Source of the DNA: Verrucomicrobiales bacterium
GTDB taxonomy: Bacteria; Verrucomicrobiota; Verrucomicrobiia; Limisphaerales; Palsa-1400
Reading direction: 5' to 3'
Assembly: GCA_028293405.1 (NCBI GenBank)
Contig: JAQGOW010000227.1
Location: 1 to 14,352, forward strand
Length of the DNA stretch: 14,352 bases
The position numbers were made by a program, and so were the translations under genes. Below are positions 1 to 7,081 of the stretch, piece after piece. How positions within the stretch are numbered: the stretch's first letter is position 1; each line of letters starts with the position of its first letter. The notes below the pieces were generated by a model. That model saw nothing but the letters and a program-made list of their open reading frames with translations, did no database searches and had not been told where the DNA came from.

Positions 1-1076
1 GTGCGCACCTTGTGACTTAGCTCGACAGGCATCCGATCAGGGCCGAGAAGAAGTCCTTTTTCGGAAAGGCCAATCCATTTGGAAGCGTCGATATGCTTGA
101 GCGTGGTCGTGAGAAAATCGATTACGGTGATGCCGTCGCATTCGAGCGGGTCGGTGATCGGACGAAAATTGTCGTAGGCGATGCTGCCGGGGAGCGGTAT
201 GGCGGCCTGGCGAATTTTCTCCTGGCTTCGGCTCAGATTCAGAGCGGCTTGCTCTTCGCTGGTCTTGAAGCAGTAACGACAGGATATTCCGGCGACGTAG
301 CGTTCGTCCTGCTGTTCCTCTTCCGTGAGCGGAGTGAGGCAGTTGAAGCACTGGGTGCTTTCGGTTTCATGCAGGTTCGGATCGACGCCGACGCGTTGGT
401 CGAAAACAAAGCATTCACCTTTGTAATGGGCGCCGCCGCATTCCTCGAAATATTTCAGAATGCCGCCCTCGAGCTGAAAGATGTTTTTGAACCCCTGCCC
501 TTCCATATAAGGGCCGGCCTTTTCGCACCGAATGCCGCCGGTGCAGAACATGACGATGGGCTGCTCTTTCAACTCCGCAGGCAATTTTGCGACGGCTGAT
601 GGAAAATCTCGAAAGTGATCGATGCCGACCGTCCGCGCATTTTCGAACGTGCCGAGCTTCACCTCGTAATCGTTCCGGGTGTCGAGCAAAGTGACCGGAC
701 GCCCTTCGTCGAGCCATTGCTTGAGTTGCTTGGCTTGAAGTTTCGGTGACGTGCGCAACGCGGGGTTGATACCGGGAACACCGAACGCGATGATCTCTTT
801 TTTAATCCGAACGAGCATGCGGTTAAACGGCTGATGCGTCGTTTCGCTGATTTTGACTGGGAACGTTTCGAGGCCCGGTATTTTTCGCAAGTGCTCAAGC
901 ATCTCGCCAATTTCATTTGAACCGCCCGCGACGAACAGGTTAATGCCTTCACAGCTGAGCAGGATGGTTCCTTTCAGGCCCAAACGCTTCGTAAGCGCGA
1001 GCAAGTCGGCGCGGAGCTCTTTAAGGCCGCTCAGTTGAGCGAACTTGTATGCTGCGATGTTATGAACGGTGGTCAT
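1..1076 (-). CDS. trhO: TrhO (YceA)-type tRNA uridine(34) hydroxylase, 3' end cut by the window; possible fusion to an RluA-type pseudouridine synthase
   Basis: The frame opens at ATG 1076 (MTTVHNIAAYKF) and stays open for 358 codons to the window edge. The N-terminal part carries the family pattern KGTILLSCEGINLFVAGG (about residues 35-52). The rhodanese domain follows, with LLDTRNDYEV and the active-site loop CTGGIRCEK, where C178 is the expected catalytic cysteine. Next come EGGILKYFEE and FVFDQRVG, then two CxxC pairs (C243/C246 and C266/C269) that look like a metal-binding knuckle. TrhO enzymes use oxygen to make 5-hydroxyuridine at the tRNA wobble position in the cytoplasm. From residue 300 (AYDNFRPI) the sequence no longer resembles TrhO. 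It reads like the opening of a planctomycete/verrucomicrobial RluA-family pseudouridine synthase followed by an S4-like segment (WIGLSEKGLLL...). The TrhO call is firm; the fusion is inferred. No Shine-Dalgarno sequence precedes the start. Because the frame is cut, the true length is unknown. Confidence 0.9.
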   Translation of the reverse strand, partial: MTTVHNIAAYKFAQLSGLKELRADLLALTKRLGLKGTILLSCEGINLFVAGGSNEIGEMLEHLRKIPGLETFPVKISETTHQPFNRMLVRIKKEIIAFGVPGINPALRTSPKLQAKQLKQWLDEGRPVTLLDTRNDYEVKLGTFENARTVGIDHFRDFPSAVAKLPAELKEQPIVMFCTGGIRCEKAGPYMEGQGFKNIFQLEGGILKYFEECGGAHYKGECFVFDQRVGVDPNLHETESTQCFNCLTPLTEEEQQDERYVAGISCRYCFKTSEEQAALNLSRSQEKIRQAAIPLPGSIAYDNFRPITDPLECDGITVIDFLTTTLKHIDASKWIGLSEKGLLLGPDRMPVELSHKVR

Positions 1077-1230
1077 CAGACAAAGTTAAGGATTTTACGC
1101 TGAATTCAGGAAGTTGCGAGTGGCAATTGCCGTCTAGCCCGACGTCCTGCCGAATCGACCAGAAACGACGAGGTAAAAATAAAACGAGGTGCAATTAGCT
1201 GCAACACGGCGGGAGGCGGAATTTTCATCT

Positions 1231-1280
1231 TTGGTCAGATTTACTGATATTTGGTGATATTTAGTAATATTTGCCGATGG
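1231..1280. repeat. Phased 10-bp degenerate AT-rich repeat array
   Basis: Five consecutive decamers all start with TT on an exact 10-bp register: ttggtcagat, ttactgatat, ttggtgatat, ttagtaatat and ttgccgatgg. The three central units share the pattern TTnnTrATAT. A 10-bp period places each unit on the same face of the helix. This fits intrinsically bent DNA or a multimeric protein site, though chance in an AT-rich patch is possible. It lies inside the leader that the promoter at 1406-1433 would transcribe. Confidence 0.45.
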
Positions 1281-1383
1281 ATTTCGATCATCTACAACGG
1301 GAGGTCGGGCATCGCGTTGGTTCCCGACATCTCTAATTTTTCAAAGAACGGCGCAGGAAGGCCTGGTTCAGTTGCCCCCCAAA

Positions 1384-1399
1384 GCCGGAACAAACCGGC
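1384..1399 (-). other. Short GC stem-loop at the predicted 5' end of the trhO leader
   Basis: GCCGG (1384-1388) and CCGGC (1395-1399) form a 5-bp stem with a 6-nt loop. On the minus strand it begins 7 nt after the -10 box, so a transcript from that promoter would start with this hairpin. It is followed by TTTGGGG, not a T run, so it is unlikely to be a terminator. Confidence 0.35.
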
Positions 1400-1405
1400 G
1401 CGACC

Positions 1406-1433
1406 ATTATACTATGAAGTAACGGCTTGTCAA
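1406..1433 (-). promoter_or_regulatory. Perfect-consensus sigma70 promoter reading toward trhO
   Basis: On the minus strand TTGACA (1433-1428) is followed after 16 nt by TATAAT (1411-1406). Both hexamers are exact consensus. The predicted start is near 1399, which gives a leader of about 320 nt before the trhO ATG at 1076. No better promoter was found closer to trhO; a weak TTGCAG-17-TATTTT pair lies downstream of it. An independent small RNA is another possible product. Confidence 0.55.
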
Positions 1434-1520
1434 ATGTTGAAGCGAAGCGGCGACGTCGATGCCAACCACCTCCGCCGCCGGCCTTACAGCGTCTTTGGCA
1501 ATCCGTGGTCGGCGAAAATC

Positions 1521-4500
1521 TCAGAACCCGACTTCGGAGGTGCGGACGGTAGCGGTCCAGCGGATGCGCGTGCTTAATGCTCCGGTGACTTTGATGGACA
1601 AGGAATGATTAATCTTGTCGGCCGAAGTCAAGACTCTCCAGCCAGGAGAAGTAAGTGTGGTAACCAGCGGCACGCCGACAATGACATTGGTGCCGTTGTT
1701 GTTTGCGATGACGCCTTTGACCTGGAATCCAGCGGACGTATTTTTCGTGCTGCGAGCCACGACCACAGCGTCAAACGCCCAAGTGGTATTGATCGGAACA
1801 ACCATGCGCTGGCTGATGCCGTCGAGGAACATTTCCGTGGCCACAGCGTTGGTGGTCTCCGCGCGCAAAACATAGGTGCCGGTTTGAGCATCGCCGGGAT
1901 TGGCGAAGTCGCCGCTGGCATAAGCCATCTGGCCATAGTTGCCCGCGCGCGCCTGGCTGCCGCCAGGAACGGTGGCGAAGTTGGCACTGACATTGTTGCC
2001 TTGACCACCGCCAATGGTGGCACCGACTGCTCCGGTCACAGTATTGTCAACCGCACCGCCGATGATGTTTGGCGGAGAGCCCGCACCGGTAGGTTCGGCG
2101 CGGAACGCGCGGGTGTTCTGGACGCGGACTTCAAACGGTGTGGCGTCGGAAGTGCCGATCCAGGTGTCTAGACCAATTCCGGGCTGGCCGCCCATACGCA
2201 AGAAGGCTTCGCCGCGAGTGCCGTTGAGGAGATTGGCGTTGAGGTTGAGGACGACGTTGGAATTGTTACCGACGGAGAACGGCGCACCATTCAATGGCGC
2301 AAACGTGACTGCGCCGGTGAAGGATTGGTTCGCATCCAAACGGGAAACATTAGCGTTGAGACGAGCGTCGGGCACGGTGCCAGTGGTAAGGGCGTTGGCG
2401 TTGAGGCTGGTCAAGCCAGCGCCGGAGCCGGCGAATGAAGAGGCGGTAACAGTCCCTGTGGCGTTAACCGGGCCGGTCAGCGCGCCGTTGAAGGCATCTG
2501 CCGTTATCGTTCCGACAACATGCAGGGCCGAAGCAGGATGGTTCGTGCCGATGCCGACACCGCCGCTCGCGCGGATGAGGAACTGGTTGCTTGCCGTGGA
2601 AACCATATTCGTATTGATCGAATCGCTCCAAACGAATGTGCCAGGATGTAAAGCTTGCGCGCGATAACCGGCAGCCATGGAATAAAGGCCACCAGCGGTG
2701 TTGCCCGCGCCGCCTGCCACTGTGCCGAAACTTGCCGTGACAGCATTGACCAAATTGGGGGCGCCGCCGCCGGAAATGGTAACGCCTACGAGATTTGTGC
2801 CGATCATGTTGGAGACGTAACCGCCGATAATATTCGGGCTGTTCGTCGTGGGCTCAAAGCGCATCGCACGGCTGGAGTTAACGCGAATTTCCAGCGGTTT
2901 GTTATCCCCGGTCCCGATGAAGCTATTGGTCGAGGTGGCGATATTACCGTCGGTCGACCAACCGATGTTACCGGGACTGTTGGCGGAAATCTGGATGGAG
3001 TTGCCGGAGGTCAGGAGCGAAATATTGGCCCCGGCCTGGATGACGATATCATCGCGCAACGTGGAGCCGCTGGCGGTGATGCTCTTGACCAACTGGTTGC
3101 TGGCGTAGGATGCGGCTTTAAAAACACCGTTGACGTTCAGGGCGATTCCAGCACCAGGCGTGGCGGTGTTGATGCCGACGCCGCCACCAGCACGAATAAG
3201 GAATTGGTTGTTACCGGTGGAGCTAAAATCTGAATCGGTGCCGTCAGCCCAGACGAATGTACCGGGGTGGACGTCTTTGGCGCGACGTCCGGCTGCGAAG
3301 CCGAAGGTTGTGGCGGAGTTGAGAAGACCGCCTGGGACAGTGCTGGCAAAACCGCTGGCGTTGTTGTTCGCACCGCCGCCGACAGTGGCGTAGATGTTCG
3401 TGGTGCTATTACCGGCAACGTTGCCAACGCCGCCGCTGACCGTGCCAAAGTTATCCAGCACACTGTTGAAAGCGCCGTTGGTATTTCCACCACCAGCGAT
3501 GGTCGCCCCACTGATCCCAGCCCGGACAGTATTGCCTGACGCGCCGCCGATAATGTTCGGCGTGTTGGTCGAGGACTCGTAGCGCATGGCGTGGACGCCG
3601 TTGACCCGCAATTGGAAAGGCACTGTGTCACCGGTCCCGATGTAGTTCGACGAGCCCAGGCCCCAATTGCCGATGGTGGACCAGGCCGGAACAGCATTGG
3701 AAATATCGGCAGAAATCTGGATGGTGTTACTGTTGGTGTTGGCAGAGAGAAATATGTTTGCACCGGGCGCGAACGAAACATCTTCACGCATTGTAATCGG
3801 AGGCAGCGGGAGTCTAACGACGTTGATGGTTTTGACTACCTGGTTGGTGGCAATTTTGGATGCGGTGATGGCGCCATTGGTGATGGCGCCATTGGCAACA
3901 GAGTTTGATGCCAGCCCGAGAGCGCCAATGTTGGTGATGCCTATGCCGGACCCGACGAAGCTCGTGGCCGTCACAGTGCCGACGACGTGCAGGGCGGTGG
4001 CAGGTCTGTTGGTGTTGATGCCCACGCCCCCGGCGGCACGCACGATCATCTGGTTATTCGCGGTCGAGGCAAAGTCGAGATCCTGGAAATCAGCCAGAAC
4101 ATAAGCACCTTGATGATTGGCTTTGGCGCGACGTCCGGAGGCGAACGCAAAGTCACGTGTGGCCGCATTGGATAAACCACCAGCGACGAAGCTGTAGTTT
4201 CCACTCGCGGTATTGGCCTGACCGCCGGAAATGAAACTGAAGTTGCCGGAGGCGACGTTGAGACTTCCACCAGCAATGCTGGAGGAACTACCAGAAACGC
4301 TGTTCGTGCCACCAGTTACGAAGGTATTAATGCCCGAAGCTGTGTTCGCGCTGCCGCCCAGCGCAGCTGCTGTCGGCGCAAGAGCACGGTTCAAAGTGCC
4401 CGCGGCAACCGAGTAATCGCCGCTGGCAACGTTGCCGTATCCACCCAAAGCTGCGGAACCCTGGCCGCTGGCGGTATTTTGTTGACCACCACTTACCGTC

Positions 4501-5162
4501 GAACCAAATCCATCAGCGCGATTGTTCAACCCGCCACCGATTGTACCGTAGCTGCCAAGAATACGATTCGTAAAACCGACCGTGCCACCACCGGAGATCG
4601 TTGCGCCGATCGCGCCTCCACCGATGAAATTGCCGGAATTGCCGCCGATGATGTTGGGGTCCTGCCCCGAACCATCCAAGCGAAAGGCGCGCTGGTTATT
4701 GGCGACCAGATCCAAGGGCATCGCCGTCTTGGTTCCGAGAAAATTCGGATTGATGATGGAGCCTGAAACGATGCTGCCGGCTTTATTTGCGAACAGCGCC
4801 AGGGCTGATGCCACGATTGGCAGTCGAGGAGCAACAATGACGAGACTTCCGACACTGCCAGCGGGTTTGGCTCCGAGTTCCATCCAGAAATCGGAAGAAC
4901 CATCGAACACATTCCCCATGTCGAGGGAGACGGTGAAATGCCCGTTTGTAACATTGATTGCGTTTCCAGTAAGCAACGCGCTCGAAGCGGTGCCCCCGAC
5001 CGCTTGCGGGAACAACTGAAAACTCATGTCATAATTGCCGTTGGCCGGAAAGCCACCATCGGACAGCGTGCCAGAAAATTCAAAAAAAGTGCTATGCGCC
5101 GTTGCTGCAAGTCCACTCCAGAGGAGAAAAAAAAGAGCAAAAAGAGGAATTCGGTTTTTCAT
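1521..5162 (-). CDS. Giant secreted beta-roll repeat protein with a phage-tail-like C-terminal domain
   Basis: I chose ATG 5162 because GGAAG sits 8 nt upstream and a signal peptide follows (MKNRIPLFALFFLLW...LAATA, cleavage likely before HS). A frame-extending TTG at 5189 would add nine residues ahead of the signal peptide. The mature protein (1213 residues with signal) starts with a FSGTLSDGGFPANGNYDMSF domain (about 24-125) common in secreted proteins of this phylum. Four related modules follow (about 141-395, 507-679, 748-884 and 1001-1087). They contain beta-roll repeats such as SGGQANTASGNYSFVAGG, like YadA/Hep_Hag heads, and a VGINT.P..ALHVVGT motif known from tail-fibre and trimeric adhesin stalks. 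Residues 1088-1213 (GDAQTGTYVLRA, MFLDG, TTWAFDAVVVAR, RWTATVRTSEV) resemble a C-terminal domain of phage tail proteins. No YadA-type membrane anchor or LPXTG motif is seen. The likely role is a trimeric surface or matrix fibre; the binding partner is unknown. Confidence 0.85.
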   Translation of the reverse strand: MKNRIPLFALFFLLWSGLAATAHSTFFEFSGTLSDGGFPANGNYDMSFQLFPQAVGGTASSALLTGNAINVTNGHFTVSLDMGNVFDGSSDFWMELGAKPAGSVGSLVIVAPRLPIVASALALFANKAGSIVSGSIINPNFLGTKTAMPLDLVANNQRAFRLDGSGQDPNIIGGNSGNFIGGGAIGATISGGGTVGFTNRILGSYGTIGGGLNNRADGFGSTVSGGQQNTASGQGSAALGGYGNVASGDYSVAAGTLNRALAPTAAALGGSANTASGINTFVTGGTNSVSGSSSSIAGGSLNVASGNFSFISGGQANTASGNYSFVAGGLSNAATRDFAFASGRRAKANHQGAYVLADFQDLDFASTANNQMIVRAAGGVGINTNRPATALHVVGTVTATSFVGSGIGITNIGALGLASNSVANGAITNGAITASKIATNQVVKTINVVRLPLPPITMREDVSFAPGANIFLSANTNSNTIQISADISNAVPAWSTIGNWGLGSSNYIGTGDTVPFQLRVNGVHAMRYESSTNTPNIIGGASGNTVRAGISGATIAGGGNTNGAFNSVLDNFGTVSGGVGNVAGNSTTNIYATVGGGANNNASGFASTVPGGLLNSATTFGFAAGRRAKDVHPGTFVWADGTDSDFSSTGNNQFLIRAGGGVGINTATPGAGIALNVNGVFKAASYASNQLVKSITASGSTLRDDIVIQAGANISLLTSGNSIQISANSPGNIGWSTDGNIATSTNSFIGTGDNKPLEIRVNSSRAMRFEPTTNSPNIIGGYVSNMIGTNLVGVTISGGGAPNLVNAVTASFGTVAGGAGNTAGGLYSMAAGYRAQALHPGTFVWSDSINTNMVSTASNQFLIRASGGVGIGTNHPASALHVVGTITADAFNGALTGPVNATGTVTASSFAGSGAGLTSLNANALTTGTVPDARLNANVSRLDANQSFTGAVTFAPLNGAPFSVGNNSNVVLNLNANLLNGTRGEAFLRMGGQPGIGLDTWIGTSDATPFEVRVQNTRAFRAEPTGAGSPPNIIGGAVDNTVTGAVGATIGGGQGNNVSANFATVPGGSQARAGNYGQMAYASGDFANPGDAQTGTYVLRAETTNAVATEMFLDGISQRMVVPINTTWAFDAVVVARSTKNTSAGFQVKGVIANNNGTNVIVGVPLVTTLTSPGWRVLTSADKINHSLSIKVTGALSTRIRWTATVRTSEVGF
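1902..4742 (-). repeat. Four diverged intragenic modules of the beta-roll protein
   Basis: Each module opens with an IGT..., P..LRV, RA(F/M)R pattern and then PNIIGG (encoded at 4641-4658, 3543-3560, 2820-2837 and 2055-2072). GATISGGG and glycine/asparagine beta-roll units follow. The first three end in ...NNQFLIRA.GGVGI.T..P-type sequence, at 3978-4742, 3126-3644 and 2511-2921. The fourth (1902-2162) lacks that end and passes directly into the C-terminal domain. The number of beta-roll units falls from about nine in module 1 to two or three in module 4. The DNA copies have diverged, but short identities remain, such as an 18-nt match at 3275-3292 and 4121-4138. Confidence 0.75.
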
Positions 5163-5428
5163 GACTGGTGCTTCCAAAAATGGGGTCAACTAAACGGTTG
5201 AGACGGGTGCTATGTATGCGATAGATGGGCCGTTGCTGCAAGCTTTTTTAGGGCTTTTCCCGATATGCGACCGACGGTTTCGAGCGTTAACGGACAGGGC
5301 GAAATTGATGACGGTGGGGAAAAGTTGGCAGCACACCCCGAAAACAGCTCATTTGTCGGATTGAAGTATGCCTTGCACAACACGCTTCAAAGTCCCCATG
5401 CATACAATGGCCCATCCAAATTTATATT

Positions 5429-5455
5429 TCACTTGGACAGCCTTTGTCCAAGTGA
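5429..5455. promoter_or_regulatory. Perfect 11-bp inverted repeat, candidate operator
   Basis: TCACTTGGACA (5429-5439) and TGTCCAAGTGA (5445-5455) are exact reverse complements with a 5-nt spacer. No T tract follows on either strand, so a Rho-independent terminator is unlikely. On the minus strand the left arm contains TTGGAC and the repeat is followed by TATAAA (5422-5427), about 18-19 nt after it. The dyad would therefore overlap the -35 and spacer of a leftward promoter, a usual place for a repressor site. The binding protein is unknown. Confidence 0.5.
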
Positions 5456-5578
5456 CCGTGGTAGCCTGACACCATGAAAATTGAAATCTCAGCCGTATTG
5501 AATCTCGTCCGTGATACGAACATGCCAAATCGCCTTTCTGATGGTCGACGCATTCAGCGGTCAAAATGTCGAAAATAT

Positions 5579-5608
5579 CACCTCCTAACACCTGCTAACA
5601 CCTCCTAA
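5579..5608. repeat. Three 10-bp direct repeats (CACCTCCTAA)
   Basis: The units are cacctcctaa (5579-5588), cacctgctaa (5589-5598) and cacctcctaa (5599-5608), followed by a partial unit starting with ca. They lie 36 nt upstream of the first hydrolase ATG. The helical 10-bp period suits an activator or repressor binding side by side. The unit also matches the anti-Shine-Dalgarno end of 16S rRNA on the plus strand, and the reverse complement gives AGGAGGTG. Confidence 0.5.
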
Positions 5609-5615
5609 CACTTTT

Positions 5616-5634
5616 AAAAGGAATCCTTTTTTTT
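5616..5634 (+). terminator. Weak hairpin plus T tract upstream of the hydrolase operon start
   Basis: AAAAGG (5616-5621) pairs with CCTTTT (5625-5630) around a 3-nt loop, and the T run continues to 5634. The shape is that of an intrinsic terminator, but the stem is short and A/T-rich, so it would be weak. Lying only 10 nt before ATG 5645, it could act as an attenuator or affect translation; it may also be accidental. Confidence 0.25.
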
Positions 5635-5644
5635 CCGCCGACTT

Positions 5645-7081
5645 ATGCTGAAATGCTTTTCCATGACCGCGCCCAACTCAAACTTGCTCGCCGGCGTCGC
5701 ACGCCGCTGCACCAATCCGCCGCCGAACATCGCACACGGCGGCTGGGGCGCGCAGAAGCATGAGCAGGCTGAAGGCATCGATCTCGATCTGTGGGCCACC
5801 GCGCTCGCGCTCTCGGACGGCAAAACCACCGCCATCATTCTTGATCTCGATATTCAAATCCTGACCAACGAACGCGCCGACGGAATTCGCCACGCCGTCA
5901 GCAAAGCCACCGGGTTGCCCATCGACAACATCCGCGCCGCCGCCACCCACACCCACACCGGTCCCGTGCCTTACAAAAGCTGGATCGAAAAAGGCTACGA
6001 AATGGTCGGGCCGTGGTTCGAAAATGTTTACCGCTGGTGCACGGAAGCCGCCGTTGAAGCCATCGCCAATATGCAACCGGTGCAAGTGCGCGCCGGTCGC
6101 GGCCAATGTCATATCAACGCAAATCGCCGCGCCACTTCACCGAAAGGCGAAAAATTTCTCGGCATAAACCCAGAAGGTCCGTGCGACCGTGAAGTCGCCG
6201 TCTTGCGTTTCGATGGTAGGGACGATCGCGCCGCGTCGTCCTCCGCTCCGATAGCAACGCTGGCGAACTACGCCTGTCACGCCACCATCATGGGCCCGCC
6301 GCAGAAGCTGGTCACACCCGATTATCCCGGCGCAATGAAACGCGTCGTCGAACAAGCGCTCGGCGGCAAATGTCTCTTCATCCAGGGCTGCGCGGGCGAT
6401 CAGGGTCCGATGCAAGGCTTCCACGCAAACACCAAAGCCTATCACCAACTCGGCGCCATCCTCGGCCACGAAATCGCCAAAGTCGCCTTGAGCCTGACCA
6501 ACATTCCAAGTTCGGTGAAGTTTAGCGAAATTATCCCATCCGGCGCGCCGCTTGGTAAATACGATTTGGAATTTGCCACCACCCGCTCTACGCCCCTGCG
6601 CGTTGTGTCAAAAGAAATCCAGGTTCCCTTGCGCGAAGGATTACCAAAGAAGGACGAAGCCGCGGCGAAACTGGATCACTGGAAAAACAAACTGAAACAA
6701 GCGCGCGAAGAAAAAAACGACGCCGCTATTACCGAAGCCACTTACATGGCCCGTCGCGCCGACATCCAATTGCGCATGGCCGACGATTTCGGCGGCAAAA
6801 CAAAGGCCGGTGTTCGCACGCACATTATCACTTTCGGCGACATCGCCATCATCGGCTGCAACATCGAACCGTTCTGCGAAACCGGCGTGTTCGTGAAAAA
6901 GCACTCACCGTTTCCCTTCACGATTATGGGCGGCTACACCAACGGTCGCCTCGCCTACATGGCCACACCGGACGAATGGCCCAAAGGCGGTTACGAAGTC
7001 GAGAACTCACCCTTCGGCGAGAAAGCGTCGATCACATTGCAGGATGAAATCATCAAAACGCTCAAGGAACTCCATGCATAA
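5645..7081 (+). CDS. Cytoplasmic neutral/alkaline ceramidase-fold protein, first gene of the operon
   Basis: This 478-residue protein belongs to the neutral/alkaline non-lysosomal ceramidase N-terminal family, whose characterised members are zinc amidases that cleave fatty acid from sphingoid bases. Visible family marks are LLAGVARR..TNPP (14-26), GGWGAQKHEQAEGIDLDLWA (32-51), ATHTHTGP (100-107, H102 and H104 as likely zinc ligands), NYACHATIMG (H212), a glutamate in NIEPFCETG (E408 or E412) and Y438. At the site where Pseudomonas neutral ceramidase has its nucleophile in a GDxSP motif, this protein has GCAGDQGPM (248-256) with no serine, so chemistry or substrate may differ. It has no signal peptide. 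Its C-terminal half has a charged helical stretch (about 335-375). ATG 5645 is used, but ATG 5663 is equally possible; neither has a Shine-Dalgarno sequence. The stop overlaps the next gene by 8 nt. Confidence 0.85.
   Translation: MLKCFSMTAPNSNLLAGVARRCTNPPPNIAHGGWGAQKHEQAEGIDLDLWATALALSDGKTTAIILDLDIQILTNERADGIRHAVSKATGLPIDNIRAAATHTHTGPVPYKSWIEKGYEMVGPWFENVYRWCTEAAVEAIANMQPVQVRAGRGQCHINANRRATSPKGEKFLGINPEGPCDREVAVLRFDGRDDRAASSSAPIATLANYACHATIMGPPQKLVTPDYPGAMKRVVEQALGGKCLFIQGCAGDQGPMQGFHANTKAYHQLGAILGHEIAKVALSLTNIPSSVKFSEIIPSGAPLGKYDLEFATTRSTPLRVVSKEIQVPLREGLPKKDEAAAKLDHWKNKLKQAREEKNDAAITEATYMARRADIQLRMADDFGGKTKAGVRTHIITFGDIAIIGCNIEPFCETGVFVKKHSPFPFTIMGGYTNGRLAYMATPDEWPKGGYEVENSPFGEKASITLQDEIIKTLKELHA

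Larger units (their letters stand above)
1077..1520. other. 444-bp intergenic region between trhO and the large beta-roll gene
   Basis: I found no convincing gene here. A plus-strand frame of 108 codons (1251-1577) runs into the 3' end of the opposite gene and has no recognisable motif, so I do not annotate it. The region holds a consensus sigma70 promoter on the minus strand (1406-1433), a short GC hairpin at its predicted transcript start (1384-1399), and a phased AT-rich 10-bp array (1231-1280). No clear intrinsic terminator for the large minus-strand gene ending at 1521 was seen. Confidence 0.6.
5163..5644. other. 482-bp divergent intergenic region
   Basis: This region separates the minus-strand beta-roll gene from the plus-strand hydrolase operon. 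It holds a perfect inverted repeat (5429-5455), three decamer direct repeats (5579-5608) and a small A/T hairpin with a T tract (5616-5634). A 44-codon plus-strand frame (5474-5608) and an 80-codon minus-strand frame (5349-5591) are present but have no recognisable features. Promoters for both flanking genes must lie here; only weak matches are visible, for example minus-strand TATAAA at 5422-5427. Confidence 0.6.

Noticed and set aside
93..599. 168-codon plus-strand frame opposite trhO
   Set aside because: It lies wholly antisense to a clearly recognisable TrhO coding sequence and has no motif of its own.
1251..1577. 108-codon plus-strand frame starting MVIFSNICRW
   Set aside because: It begins inside the phased AT array, overlaps the 3' end of the opposite gene, and has no ribosome-binding site or known motif.
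1605..4104. Several long plus-strand frames (up to 217 codons) opposite the beta-roll gene
   Set aside because: They are antisense to a repetitive, glycine-rich gene, whose codon bias opens frames on the other strand. Their translations are low in complexity and unlike known proteins.
5429..5455. Reading the palindrome as a Rho-independent terminator or an insertion-sequence end
   Set aside because: There is no T tract on either side, no transposase remnant and no target duplication. An operator fits better.
5349..5591. 80-codon minus-strand frame in the divergent region
   Set aside because: It needs a non-ATG start, covers the palindrome and repeats, and shows no motif. The AGGAGG on this strand comes from the decamer repeats and is badly spaced.
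5474..5608. 44-codon plus-strand frame starting MKIEISAVLN
   Set aside because: It has no ribosome-binding site or recognisable motif, and its end consists of the CACCTCCTAA repeats. It is noted only as a possible leader peptide.
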